A stretch of 64,000 nt of DNA, from contig CALSPZ010000001.1 of the NCBI GenBank assembly GCA_943788365.1, forward strand, positions 868,001 to 932,000, given 5' to 3'. Under the pieces are notes generated by a model. It ran no database searches, was not told where the DNA came from, and worked only from the letters and a program-made list of their open reading frames with translations. A program made the position numbers and the translations under genes. The DNA is from CAJQGY01 sp905478015 (GTDB lineage: Bacteria > Pseudomonadota > Gammaproteobacteria > Magnimaribacterales > D2472). Positions within the stretch are counted from its first letter, which is position 1. Every line of letters begins with the position of its first letter. Positions 36,238 to 44,969 of the stretch are shown piece after piece.

Positions 36238-37039
36238 TACAACGCCAAAGATTTCCATCAAGCTCTACAACCCTATCATGTTCTAATTTTAGAAGATGAG
36301 CTTCCAAGCTAGCAAGGGCAATTCTGTGAAGTTTTGGGTCAACATCATCATAAACTGAAAGAACTAAATCTTCTAAAGAGATTTTTCCTTTTTCTTGTAA
36401 TTTATTAATTACCTTAGTCTCTCTTTCCAGCCTATGATTAACTATCCAGTCTACTGTCTCAAATGGCCTTTCTATAAATTCGCCATGTCCTGGAGCAAGA
36501 AAATCTATTTTGTAATTTTTAAGCTTTTTGAGTGAAAGCAAATAATCTCTCATATCTCCATCTGGTGGAGCTATAACAACTGTAGATCCTTGCATAATAT
36601 GATCGCCTGTAATTAAACAATTGACTTCTTTAATTAAATAACAAAGATGATTTGATGCATGTCCAGGGGTATGAACCGCTTCAATGGTGTACTCATCTGT
36701 TTCTATTAAATCGCCGTCTTTAAGGTGTAATGTTGGCACAAAGCTCTCATCTTGGTATTGCATGTTATCCAGTATGGTCATCCCCATTACTGGAACATTT
36801 AATTTTTTTGAAAGAGGCATTGCTAGGGGCGAATGATCCATATGGGTATGAGTAACAAGAATTCTCTTTATTCTATCTCCATAAGCATCAAGAATATTTT
36901 TAGTATGTGATTCGTCAATAGGACCAGGATCTATCAAGGTAAGGTCATTAGTTCCTATAATGTATGTATTGGTTCCTCCTCCAGTAAAAACACCTCCGTT
37001 AGGAGCTGTAATTTTTTTTATTAGCGCGTCATCAAGCAT
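36230..37039 (-). CDS. MBL-fold metallo-hydrolase (LACTB2/glyoxalase II-like)
   Basis: A 269-residue metallo-beta-lactamase-fold protein with HTHMDHSPLAM (the HxHxDH metal site, about 64-69), the metal-bridging Asp region LITGDHIMQG, VHTPGHASNH and a final His in LAPGHGE. The C-terminal winged-helix-like region resembles LACTB2-type proteins. I chose ATG 37039, which overlaps the NUDIX stop as ATGCTTGA; the longer frame to 37123 lies within the NUDIX gene. Substrate unknown; it may be a ribonuclease or thioester hydrolase. Confidence 0.85.
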   Translation of the reverse strand: MLDDALIKKITAPNGGVFTGGGTNTYIIGTNDLTLIDPGPIDESHTKNILDAYGDRIKRILVTHTHMDHSPLAMPLSKKLNVPVMGMTILDNMQYQDESFVPTLHLKDGDLIETDEYTIEAVHTPGHASNHLCYLIKEVNCLITGDHIMQGSTVVIAPPDGDMRDYLLSLKKLKNYKIDFLAPGHGEFIERPFETVDWIVNHRLERETKVINKLQEKGKISLEDLVLSVYDDVDPKLHRIALASLEAHLLKLEHDRVVELDGNLWRCIN

Positions 37040-37823
37040 CTTCGTAACCCTCATCACCTGGAAGTAATCCAACCCAGGTGCCTTCTTTTTTAAAAAATTT
37101 TGGGAGTATTGATGGGCGGTCAATTGGTTTAATATTCTTTTTTGCCATAATTAACTCTTCAACTGATTTAAAGCCACAGCAGCTTTCAAGATTTTTAATT
37201 GTTGGCATGATCATTTGCATTCCACCAGAGCTTGCTTCCTTTAAAGCATCTTCTGGAGTTATCCATAGGCTATCTGTTATCTCCTTGCCATCATGCTCAT
37301 CATTCTGAAGACTTGGTACTTTTGCTACAAAAAACCTAGTATTGAATCTTCTTTTCTCTATTTCTGGAGTTATCCAATGAGACAATGGACAGATATTGCT
37401 TAAAGAAAGGTATAGTTTTTCTTTCACCAACATTTCACAGAATGATAGCTCACCATTATTAATGCTATTCCTATAATCTTTAAGTTTTTTGTTATGCAAA
37501 GAGTCCTCTCCCAACTGTCTCCCTGAAAGCTCAGCCATTAATATTCCTACTTCTTCAAAGGATTCTCTTATTGCTGCAACCCAGTAAGCCAATCCTCCAG
37601 AGCCTATGTTTAGCTGGAATGATGCTTCTGCATCATCTAATTTTCTGCATAGTGCTGATATCTCACTGCCTTCGTCATCTTGATCAACTTTTCCACCAGG
37701 AAATACATATAAATTTTCAAATGGTGGTCTTTTTGATCTCTTAACCATTAAAACTTTTGGTCCTTCTAAGGAATCTTTAAAAAGCAAAACAGTCGCAGCT
37801 GGTATAAGGCTATTTTTATTCAT
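37032..37823 (-). CDS. NUDIX hydrolase
   Basis: A 263-residue NUDIX protein. FPGGKVD opens the NUDIX region and AAIRESFEEVGIL gives the REUXEEXGU core, separated by about 40 extra residues, as in NUDT19-like members that cleave CoA or related pyrophosphates. It is paired with the MBL-fold gene through an 8-base overlap. TATAAT ends exactly 6 bases before its ATG at 37823. Confidence 0.85.
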   Translation of the reverse strand: MNKNSLIPAATVLLFKDSLEGPKVLMVKRSKRPPFENLYVFPGGKVDQDDEGSEISALCRKLDDAEASFQLNIGSGGLAYWVAAIRESFEEVGILMAELSGRQLGEDSLHNKKLKDYRNSINNGELSFCEMLVKEKLYLSLSNICPLSHWITPEIEKRRFNTRFFVAKVPSLQNDEHDGKEITDSLWITPEDALKEASSGGMQMIMPTIKNLESCCGFKSVEELIMAKKNIKPIDRPSILPKFFKKEGTWVGLLPGDEGYEDA

Positions 37824-37829
37824 AAAATT

Positions 37830-37835
37830 ATTATA
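37830..37835 (-). promoter_or_regulatory. -10 element, predicted leaderless NUDIX start
   Basis: A consensus TATAAT on the minus strand (37835-37830), then AATTTT (6 bases), then ATG 37823. No Shine-Dalgarno is possible in the 6-base gap. Confidence 0.7.
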
Positions 37836-37842
37836 TATGCCT

Positions 37843-37848
37843 TAGAAT
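37843..37848 (+). promoter_or_regulatory. -10 element, predicted leaderless hydrolase start
   Basis: TAGAAT (37843-37848) lies 7 bases before ATG 37856. A 4-of-6 -35, TTCATA (37819-37824), lies 18 bases upstream and overlaps the start codon of the divergent NUDIX gene. Both divergent promoters fit in the 32 bases between the two start codons. Confidence 0.65.
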
Positions 37849-37855
37849 ACATATT

Positions 37856-38752
37856 ATGAAAATTTCTAGAAATCTTAATGATGACATAGCTCACGCTCCT
37901 GAATGGTTCCATGAGGCCATCAATTATAATCCTGAGGAAAAGATTCTGAATGACAAAAAAGGTGACATTAGTTATTCATTTTGGAAGTCAAAGTCTGATA
38001 CAACAAACCTTATTATCCTTATTCACGGAACTGGAGCTCATAAAAGATGGTGGTTCCCAATTGCCCCTCGTCTGAACTCAAATGCACACGTCATATCAAT
38101 AGATCTTCCTGGAATGGGAGACTCTGATTTTAGAGAAAGCTATAAAGTAGAAGATTTTGGGGATTGCGTAACTAGCGTTATAAGACATGAAAAACTTATT
38201 AATAATATCTCCTTCACTTATCTTGTTGGGCATTCGTTGGGCGGCCATGTTGCAGGCTTTGTTGCAACAGAAGAGAAGGAACTGATAGATGGACTAATGA
38301 TAATAGATACATTTATTCGTCCACCAAACTATGATAATTCAGAGCACAAAAAAAATGGACCCCTAAGAATGATCAAGTACTATGAAGACAAGAAGAGCTT
38401 GCTTGAAAGGTTTAGACTAATGCCCAAGCAAGATTGTGAAAATGATTGGTACCTGAGATATATTGCTGAGCACTCTGTTAAAAATACAATAGATGGATGG
38501 CGATGGAAGTTTGATGACATGATGTTTACTGGCCTGGAGAGGTTATTTGGGTATGAATTTTCATTTAGTTGCCCTGCTGTTTTTGTTCATGGAGAGAATA
38601 GCCTTCTTACTTCAGGCAAATTATTAGAGAATGCAAAGAGAGCTTACTCAAATAAAATGAAATTTATAAATTTTAAAGATGCTGCTCACCATGTTCCACT
38701 GGATAAGCCTTTGGAGTTAATTGAATTAATACTTAAAGAGTCTAAGATTTAG
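37856..38752 (+). CDS. alpha/beta hydrolase
   Basis: A 298-residue alpha/beta hydrolase with HGTGAHKRWW (oxyanion region), the nucleophile elbow GHSLGG (Ser about 126) and the C-terminal His in AAHHVPLDKP. The acid is probably in the HGENSLL region. Substrate unknown. The paraoxonase-like gene starts 4 bases after its stop, suggesting a two-gene operon of ester or lactone hydrolases. Confidence 0.87.
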   Translation: MKISRNLNDDIAHAPEWFHEAINYNPEEKILNDKKGDISYSFWKSKSDTTNLIILIHGTGAHKRWWFPIAPRLNSNAHVISIDLPGMGDSDFRESYKVEDFGDCVTSVIRHEKLINNISFTYLVGHSLGGHVAGFVATEEKELIDGLMIIDTFIRPPNYDNSEHKKNGPLRMIKYYEDKKSLLERFRLMPKQDCENDWYLRYIAEHSVKNTIDGWRWKFDDMMFTGLERLFGYEFSFSCPAVFVHGENSLLTSGKLLENAKRAYSNKMKFINFKDAAHHVPLDKPLELIELILKESKI

Positions 38753-38756
38753 ATTT

Positions 38757-40127
38757 ATGAATTATTTTTACTTTATTGCTTTCCTAACTTTATCTATATT
38801 AATTTTAATCAAACCGCTAACAAAAAATATTGCAAATAAGTTTATACAATTAAAAAATGTTAAGCCGATAGGCTATCTGACTATACTTCTGGGCATTTCC
38901 TGCATCGCTGTCGCAGTGAATCAAAGTGAATGGTATCAAACGATGTGGATGTTTGTGACATTTATAATAGGGCTTTTACTTATAGTGCGTGGGCTAGCTT
39001 TAATATTTTTTGCTAAACATATCAAAAGCTTGCTTGAAAAAATATTTAATCATTATTTTAAATGGATGGTGCCTATCTCATCAGTGCTTATATTTTTAGC
39101 CTTTGTAATTATTTCTCGTGATTATTTGGGGCCTGAAAAAAATATAGAAGTTTGTCAGTCTGACGAAATCATAGATGTGGTTTGTGGGTTTAAGAATCCT
39201 GAAGATATAGTGGTGCTCCCTGATGATGAATGGATGCTCATAAGCGAGTTTGGTGGGATTGATCCCTTTGGAAAGGATGCATCTTCATTCTTAAAGCTAT
39301 TTAACATTAAAGCTAAAAAAATCGTTGATATTGAATTAACCTTTGGTACAAATGAGTGGGGTCAAGATGATTGTAAAAGAAATGAAAATGAGAGCTTTAA
39401 CACTCATGGGATAGATCTTATTAAAAGAAATGATGGTAAATATCAACTAGGGGTAATAAATCATAAGCCTAGAGAGACGGTCGAAATGTTCGAGCTAGTT
39501 AAAAAAGATAAAGACTGGGAAATAGAATGGAGGGGTTGTATTGTTGCTGATCCAGAGATTTATTTAAATGATATTGCATTCTTAAAAAATGGCAATTTCT
39601 TTACAACGTATATGTTTGATAGAGGCTTGACTTGGAATAGATGGCTTTTGGATGTCCTTTTTAAACCCAATACAGGGCATGTTAAGTACTGGGATGGTAG
39701 AGATTTTTCAATTCTTGAAGGCTCTTCTGGAAGTCAGCCAAATGGTATTAGCTTGGACGAGGAATCTGGGACTCTTTACATTGCATATAATACTGGTGAC
39801 TATGTAAAGAGCTATGACATTAACAAAAAAGAGATAAAAAACGCTTTTTTTGTTCAAAGCCCAGACAATATAACTATTAAAGATGGCTCTATATGGGTAA
39901 CTGAACTAAACCATCAGCCTGGCGATTCATCAACTTGTATAGAATCAATAGCCTGCTCTTTGCCTTTCACTATAATTGAGCTTGATAAAGATACGTTAAA
40001 AATGATTAGTAAATATAAAATTAAAGAATCGGCATTTGGTCTACCAACAGTTGCAGTGCCTCATGATAATTATGTATACATTGGCTCTTTTCATGCAGAT
40101 AGGATTGCATACCTGCCAATAAGATAA
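38757..40127 (+). CDS. membrane-anchored paraoxonase/SMP-30-like beta-propeller protein
   Basis: A 456-residue protein with about four N-terminal membrane helices (1-125) and a C-terminal six-bladed-propeller-type domain (135-456). The propeller follows paraoxonase (PON) landmarks in order: PEDI (calcium ligands Glu-Asp), THGIDL (PON His115 position), GVINH (His134 position), VEMFEL, LNDIAFL (Asn168), QPNGIS (Asn224) and SPDNITI (Asp269-Asn270). PON enzymes hydrolyse lactones and aryl esters with calcium. The four-helix anchor is unusual for the family. Motif assignment is by recollection of PON1, not by alignment. Confidence 0.75.
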   Translation: MNYFYFIAFLTLSILILIKPLTKNIANKFIQLKNVKPIGYLTILLGISCIAVAVNQSEWYQTMWMFVTFIIGLLLIVRGLALIFFAKHIKSLLEKIFNHYFKWMVPISSVLIFLAFVIISRDYLGPEKNIEVCQSDEIIDVVCGFKNPEDIVVLPDDEWMLISEFGGIDPFGKDASSFLKLFNIKAKKIVDIELTFGTNEWGQDDCKRNENESFNTHGIDLIKRNDGKYQLGVINHKPRETVEMFELVKKDKDWEIEWRGCIVADPEIYLNDIAFLKNGNFFTTYMFDRGLTWNRWLLDVLFKPNTGHVKYWDGRDFSILEGSSGSQPNGISLDEESGTLYIAYNTGDYVKSYDINKKEIKNAFFVQSPDNITIKDGSIWVTELNHQPGDSSTCIESIACSLPFTIIELDKDTLKMISKYKIKESAFGLPTVAVPHDNYVYIGSFHADRIAYLPIR

Positions 40128-40134
40128 CAAATTT

Positions 40135-40977
40135 ATGCTTGAAAATAGTCTTACCTATAAAGATATAAAAAAAATTTTACCCAAAAGGTTAAAAAATTCT
40201 CATAAAGGTAACTATGGTAGGATCCTTGTTATTGGCGGTGACACTGGAATGGGTGGTGCAGCAATACTTACTTCAGAGTCTGCCCTAATGTCAGGAGCTG
40301 GCTTGGTAACTCTATTAACAAAAGAAGAAAATTTAACTCCATCATTAATAAGAACGCCTGAGGTAATGGCCTTTAGTACCTCAAAATTTGAGAATTTTCA
40401 TTCTTATTTTAAAGAAATTGATACGGTTGTGTGTGGGGTAGGATTTGGTGCAAGTGATTGGTCTGAAGAAGCGCTTATCCGAACAATTGAGTGTTGTGAA
40501 AACAGATCACTAAATTTAATTATAGATGCAGGGGCTCTTCGCTTACTTGCAAATATAAAGGCTAAAGAAATTAAACTTCCTAAAAATTTAATTCTTACTC
40601 CTCATCCAGGAGAAGCAGCTGAGCTGCTAAAAAAAGATGTTGACTATATTCAGAGCAATAGGATTAATTGCGCAAAAATGATAGGTAAAAAATTTAATGC
40701 TCATGTGATACTTAAAGGCTATCAAACAATAATTTTCTCAAATAGAATATATAAATCTCTCGAAGGGGGTCCTGAGCTTGCTATTCCTGGAAGCGGAGAT
40801 GTATTAGCTGGCCTAGTTTCTGCTATGGTATCTCAGAATATTAGCATAGAAGATGCTTGTAGGATTGGTGTGGCAGTTCATGGGAAAGCAGGAAGTAACT
40901 TCAAAGATGAGATTGGTGAAATAGGCCTAAAGTCTACTGAGTTAATACAAAATATTAGAAAAATAATAAATTTATGA
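40135..40977 (+). CDS. nnrD: ADP-dependent (S)-NAD(P)H-hydrate dehydratase, stand-alone
   Basis: A 280-residue ribokinase-fold protein equal to the C-terminal half of E. coli Nnr (YjeF): GNYGRILVIGGDTGMGGAA, LTPHPGEAAELL, VILKGYQTII and the catalytic GSGDVLAGL. It repairs hydrated NADH/NADPH using ADP. The N-terminal epimerase domain NnrE found in most bifunctional Nnr proteins is missing and is not encoded nearby. tsaE follows with a 4-base overlap, the usual neighbour. Confidence 0.92.
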   Translation: MLENSLTYKDIKKILPKRLKNSHKGNYGRILVIGGDTGMGGAAILTSESALMSGAGLVTLLTKEENLTPSLIRTPEVMAFSTSKFENFHSYFKEIDTVVCGVGFGASDWSEEALIRTIECCENRSLNLIIDAGALRLLANIKAKEIKLPKNLILTPHPGEAAELLKKDVDYIQSNRINCAKMIGKKFNAHVILKGYQTIIFSNRIYKSLEGGPELAIPGSGDVLAGLVSAMVSQNISIEDACRIGVAVHGKAGSNFKDEIGEIGLKSTELIQNIRKIINL

Positions 40978-41429
40978 AGAAAATTATTTTAGAGAACGAG
41001 GATGCAACAAATAAACTTGGCTTAAAGCTAGCTGAAAGTATAAAAAACTGCAATTCTAAAAATATTGAAATTCATCTTCACGGAGATCTTGGTGCAGGAA
41101 AGACATTTATATCGAGATCAATAATTACAAATTCTGGATGGGATGGGATGGTCAAAAGCCCCACTTACACACTATGTGAAGAATATGAATTAAACAAAAT
41201 TATTTTTCTTCATATTGATTTATATAGATCTGATGATATTGAAGATATAGATCTTTTAGACATAGACAGAGAGACTGAAAAGAAGAAAGTTGTCGTTATA
41301 GAATGGCCTGAAAAATTAAAAACAAAAAGAGCCCCCGATATGGAGGTTTTTCTTAAGCATAAATCAAAAAAGAGGGAGGTTTCTGTTAAGATTCACTCAA
41401 AGGAATTGCAAAAAACTCTAAATCTTTAA
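40974..41429 (+). CDS. tsaE: tRNA t6A synthesis ATPase TsaE
   Basis: A 151-residue P-loop ATPase with HGDLGAGKTFISRS (about 36-49), SPTYTLCEEY and HIDLYR, then VVIEWPEK. It is the ATPase partner of TsaB and TsaD in making the t6A37 modification of ANN-decoding tRNAs. It overlaps nnrD by 4 bases and is 4 bases from the amidase, the conserved nnr-tsaE-ami order. Confidence 0.94.
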   Translation: MKKIILENEDATNKLGLKLAESIKNCNSKNIEIHLHGDLGAGKTFISRSIITNSGWDGMVKSPTYTLCEEYELNKIIFLHIDLYRSDDIEDIDLLDIDRETEKKKVVVIEWPEKLKTKRAPDMEVFLKHKSKKREVSVKIHSKELQKTLNL

Positions 41430-41433
41430 AATA

Positions 41434-42681
41434 ATGAAAAAATATTTATTTATTTGTATATTTTTTTTAGCATTTAATTTGTCATCAAATGAAGTTACGT
41501 TTGTTGATGTTAAAGAGTTGAATGATTCATCGATAGAAGTTTCATATAAATTAGATAAAGTTTCGTTTGTCAGATCATATGCTCTTAAAGAGCCATCAAG
41601 AATTGTTCTTGAAATTGAAGATTCAAATATAAAGTCTCTAAAGACAAGATCTTTTAATTTTCCAATAAAGCAAATTAGGGCTGCTCAAAATAAAAATACA
41701 ACCAAACTTGTGATTGACCTTTATGAATACGTCGACTGGGAGAAGCCTGTTCAAGAAAAGACATCAGAGGGAATTTTTTTAAAACTAAAGTTAAAAAGAA
41801 ATAGGAAAAATTTAAAAAATACTCGAGATATAGTTGTTGCAATCGATGCCGGACATGGTGGCAGAGATCCGGGAGCAGTTGGTTCAAACAATGTCTTGGA
41901 AAAAGATATAACATTGCTAATTGCAAAAGAGTTAGAAAGAACATTGCGAGATGTTGATGGTTATTCTCCAAAAATGATAAGAGTTGGAGATGAGCTAATT
42001 GATCTAAATGAAAGATATCTTTCCTCTAGAAGAATGGGTGCCGATATATTTATATCAATTCATGCAGATGGATTTAGACTTTCATCGGTTAAGGGTGCAT
42101 CAGTATATATATGGTCAGAAAAAGCCTCATCAATTGCTGCAGAAAATCTATCTAAAAAAGAGTTAGCTTCAAAAATAGGCAAGATCGCTATTGATGATTT
42201 TGATGAAGATAAGGCAAGGGAGGATTTTCCTAATATCTATAAATTAAAGATAGAAGGTAGTAAAAGGCTTGGTAATGAAATTTTATCTGAGCTTAGAAAA
42301 GATCCATATACAAAGCTTCATAAAAAGAATATTGAGTTTGCAGATTTTAGGGTCCTTAAATCATTTGATACCCCATCCGTACTAATAGAATCTGGGTTTA
42401 TGACAAACCCAGACGATGCAGAAAGACTCAAGGGTAAACCAGGACGAAGAATGATTGCAAGATCTATATTTCTTGGATTGCATAATTATTTTAAAAACCA
42501 GCCTGTTGCAGATAGTGTCTTTGAAAAAGATTCCAAGCACGTAATGTATGAAATTCAAAAGGGTGATGTTTTATCAGAAATTGCAGTAAGGTTTGGGCTA
42601 TCAGTAGAAACTATTGAGATTGAAAATCAACTTGAAAATAAGTCTATATATCCTGGACAGATAATTAGACTGAAAATCTAA
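41434..42681 (+). CDS. amiC: N-acetylmuramoyl-L-alanine amidase (AmiB/AmiC-type)
   Basis: A 415-residue periplasmic zinc amidase that splits daughter-cell peptidoglycan. A signal peptide (about 1-20) is followed by an AMIN domain (about 22-125), the amidase_3 domain from AIDAGHGGRDPGAVG (about 135) with FISIHADGFR and VLIESGFMTNPDD, and one C-terminal LysM repeat (about 372-415). In relatives mutL, miaA and hfq follow; here the convergent priA follows and overlaps by 4 bases. Confidence 0.93.
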   Translation: MKKYLFICIFFLAFNLSSNEVTFVDVKELNDSSIEVSYKLDKVSFVRSYALKEPSRIVLEIEDSNIKSLKTRSFNFPIKQIRAAQNKNTTKLVIDLYEYVDWEKPVQEKTSEGIFLKLKLKRNRKNLKNTRDIVVAIDAGHGGRDPGAVGSNNVLEKDITLLIAKELERTLRDVDGYSPKMIRVGDELIDLNERYLSSRRMGADIFISIHADGFRLSSVKGASVYIWSEKASSIAAENLSKKELASKIGKIAIDDFDEDKAREDFPNIYKLKIEGSKRLGNEILSELRKDPYTKLHKKNIEFADFRVLKSFDTPSVLIESGFMTNPDDAERLKGKPGRRMIARSIFLGLHNYFKNQPVADSVFEKDSKHVMYEIQKGDVLSEIAVRFGLSVETIEIENQLENKSIYPGQIIRLKI

Positions 42682-44657
42682 GAGAAATCGACTGGATCAA
42701 TGTCAAATGACCACCTGACTTTCTTTGATTCCTTTAAATCATCTATCTCCTTGGCTAGATAAGTTAAAACCCTATTTAAATAGACCCTATTGGAAGTCTG
42801 TATATATAGCGAATGTTTATAAGAACCCTTTGTTTTTGAGATAAAAGAAGGAAGCGGCCCAATTGTAAAAATATTTTTCTTTCCTCTTAAGATATTCTCT
42901 ACTCTAGAAAGGAAATTAATATTATTTTGTTGAGTTGGAGATGTTGATCTTAGTATTGATGCGCAAGAATATGGAGGCAAACCTCCTAGCCTATTTTCTG
43001 CTAATTTTCTTTTTGCAAAAGACAGGTAGTCTCCATTCTTAATTTGATTGAGTGTTCTGTCTTCAGGATATCTTGTTTGTATAATAACTTTTGCTTCATT
43101 GCTATTTCTTCCTGCTCTGCCAGATACTTGAATAAGCAATTGTGATACCTTTTCTAAAGCATTTACTTCCGGACTTATCAAGCCATTGTCAGCATTAATT
43201 ACCAATGTTAATGCTACATTGCTAAAATCATGGCCTTTAGCAAGCATCTGTGTTCCAACAAGAATTGCTGCGCCATTGCTATCTAGCCTTTCATATATTT
43301 GATTCATAGAATTTTTTTTCTTTGTAGAATCTTGGTCTATTCTTATTGTATTTACATGCGGGAAGCTCCTTATCAAAAAATCCTCTACCTTTTCTGTACC
43401 TAGACCAAGGAGCTCTATTTGGCTTGATGCACAATTTGGGCATGATTCTGGATTTCCATAAGCAGACTCGCACCTATGACAAACAAGTCTATTCCTTTCT
43501 TTATGATAGACGAGGTTTGACTCACATGATGAGCATTCCGCAGTCCAGCCACATGCATTACATTGAAGCAACGGGGCAAAGCCTCTTCTGTTAATAAATA
43601 CTAAAACTTGCTTATTGTCTTTTAAAGTTCCGTCTATGGCCTCCAAAGACTCTGGCGCAATACCAGAAACCAGCTTCTTATTGTTTATATCTAAAATAAT
43701 TAGTTTGGGTGGCTTTCTTCCATCTACTCTTTCGGGCATATCAACTTTATTAACTTTATTTTCTTCAACTAGTTTAAGAATTGAAAAAGATGGGGTTGCT
43801 GAACCAAGTAAGATTGGTATATTTTCTTTTTGAGCTCTTTTGATGCCTAGTTCACGAGCTGAGAATTTAAACCCTTCTGATTGCTTAAAAGATTGATCAT
43901 GCTCCTCATCTATTATTACTAATCCAAGATTTTTTATAGGATTCATAATTGCAGATCTGGTTCCTATTACTATGCGGATCAAACCTGCTTTAGCTTTACT
44001 CCAAACCTTGAATCTTTGGAGTGGAGTTTGCCTTGAGTGATAAAGCCCAATTTCGCCATTAAACCTATTTGAAAAAACTTTATGGAGCTGAGGTGTTAAG
44101 TTTATTTCAGGTACAAGAATAAGTACTGATTTTCCATCGTTAATCAAATTTCTAGCTATATTAAGATATACCTCAGTTTTCCCTGATCCAGTAACACCAT
44201 GAAGTAAACTAATATTAAAACTATTATTAATTTCTAATTGTTCAATGGCTTTAACTTGGGGTGCGGTAAGGCTTTGATGCATATCATTATTATTAATCTT
44301 GTAATCATCTTTCTGGATGTTTTCAATATTGGGTAGTTTTTTTTTATCGTTTCTGAGTAAATTAGGAGTGAATGTATGAAGAACCTCGCCTATAGGATGA
44401 TGATAGTACTTTGATGCCCAAATGAGACAGTCAAAAATATGTTTTTCAAAAATGGGGTTGCTTTCAAGCACTTTATAAACTTCTTTTACTTTGTATGGAG
44501 GCTTGGATTTTAATTGTTCGATAACAATTCCCATCAAAACCTTGCTGCCAAATGATATTTGAACTCGCGTTCCTTTTGGAAGCATTGTGCTGCTCTTGTA
44601 TGTAAATACTTCTCGAACAGGTATTGGAACTGCTATTTGAAAATAAAAAAAATTCAT
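42678..44657 (-). CDS. priA: primosomal replication restart helicase PriA
   Basis: A 659-residue superfamily 2 helicase that restarts collapsed replication forks. It has the N-terminal 3'-end-binding domain (AVPIPVREVFTY), Walker A GVTGSGKT (about 153-160), DEEH, and the zinc-binding cysteines in CNACGW, CSSC, CHRC and CPNC. I chose ATG 44657 instead of 44702: the family begins near this point, and TACAAT ends exactly 6 bases before it. Confidence 0.95.
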   Translation of the reverse strand: MNFFYFQIAVPIPVREVFTYKSSTMLPKGTRVQISFGSKVLMGIVIEQLKSKPPYKVKEVYKVLESNPIFEKHIFDCLIWASKYYHHPIGEVLHTFTPNLLRNDKKKLPNIENIQKDDYKINNNDMHQSLTAPQVKAIEQLEINNSFNISLLHGVTGSGKTEVYLNIARNLINDGKSVLILVPEINLTPQLHKVFSNRFNGEIGLYHSRQTPLQRFKVWSKAKAGLIRIVIGTRSAIMNPIKNLGLVIIDEEHDQSFKQSEGFKFSARELGIKRAQKENIPILLGSATPSFSILKLVEENKVNKVDMPERVDGRKPPKLIILDINNKKLVSGIAPESLEAIDGTLKDNKQVLVFINRRGFAPLLQCNACGWTAECSSCESNLVYHKERNRLVCHRCESAYGNPESCPNCASSQIELLGLGTEKVEDFLIRSFPHVNTIRIDQDSTKKKNSMNQIYERLDSNGAAILVGTQMLAKGHDFSNVALTLVINADNGLISPEVNALEKVSQLLIQVSGRAGRNSNEAKVIIQTRYPEDRTLNQIKNGDYLSFAKRKLAENRLGGLPPYSCASILRSTSPTQQNNINFLSRVENILRGKKNIFTIGPLPSFISKTKGSYKHSLYIQTSNRVYLNRVLTYLAKEIDDLKESKKVRWSFDIDPVDFS

Positions 44658-44663
44658 TTTTCC

Positions 44664-44669
44664 ATTGTA
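44664..44669 (-). promoter_or_regulatory. -10 element, predicted leaderless priA start
   Basis: TACAAT on the minus strand (44669-44664), then GGAAAA (6 bases), then ATG 44657. GGA could act as a weak ribosome site for a longer transcript, but the spacing repeats the pattern seen at other first genes. Confidence 0.5.
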
Positions 44670-44692
44670 AAGAAGAGGTTTTTTGTTATGAT
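44665..44692 (+). promoter_or_regulatory. promoter of the L31 gene
   Basis: TTGTAA (44665-44670), a 16-base spacer and TATGAT (44687-44692) form a good sigma70 promoter. Transcription would start near 44699, giving an 18-base leader without a clear Shine-Dalgarno. It overlaps the divergent priA -10 element. Confidence 0.6.
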
Positions 44693-44716
44693 TCTCATCC
44701 AAATTTTGATTTTATT

Positions 44717-44962
44717 ATGAAAAAAGATATACATCCTAAATACCGCGAAGTTTTATTCCATGATCCAAGTGCTGACAAGTTCTTTTTAATTCGTTCAACA
44801 CTAGAAACAACTCAAACAAAAGAGTGGGAAGATGGTAAAACATATCCTTATTATACTCTTGATATCTCTTCTGCCTCTCATCCTTTTTATACTGGTAAGC
44901 AGAAAATTATTGATACAGGCGGTAGAGTACAGAAATTTGAAGAGAGATTTGGCAAGAAGTAA
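44717..44962 (+). CDS. rpmE2: 50S ribosomal protein L31 type B
   Basis: An 81-residue L31 with the B-type start MKKDIHPKYREVLFHD and C-terminal ASHPFYTGKQKIIDTGGRVQKFEERFGK. It lacks the CxxC zinc pair of type A L31, and such zinc-free paralogues are typically used under zinc limitation. The open frame extends upstream to 44624 within priA, but homology begins at ATG 44717. It converges on dut with 7 bases between. Confidence 0.95.
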   Translation: MKKDIHPKYREVLFHDPSADKFFLIRSTLETTQTKEWEDGKTYPYYTLDISSASHPFYTGKQKIIDTGGRVQKFEERFGKK

Positions 44963-44969
44963 TAAATTA

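Noticed and set aside
37040..37123. 28-residue N-terminal extension of the MBL-fold protein
   Set aside because: It lies within the NUDIX gene; ATG 37039 repeats the ATGCTTGA coupling and fits the family start.
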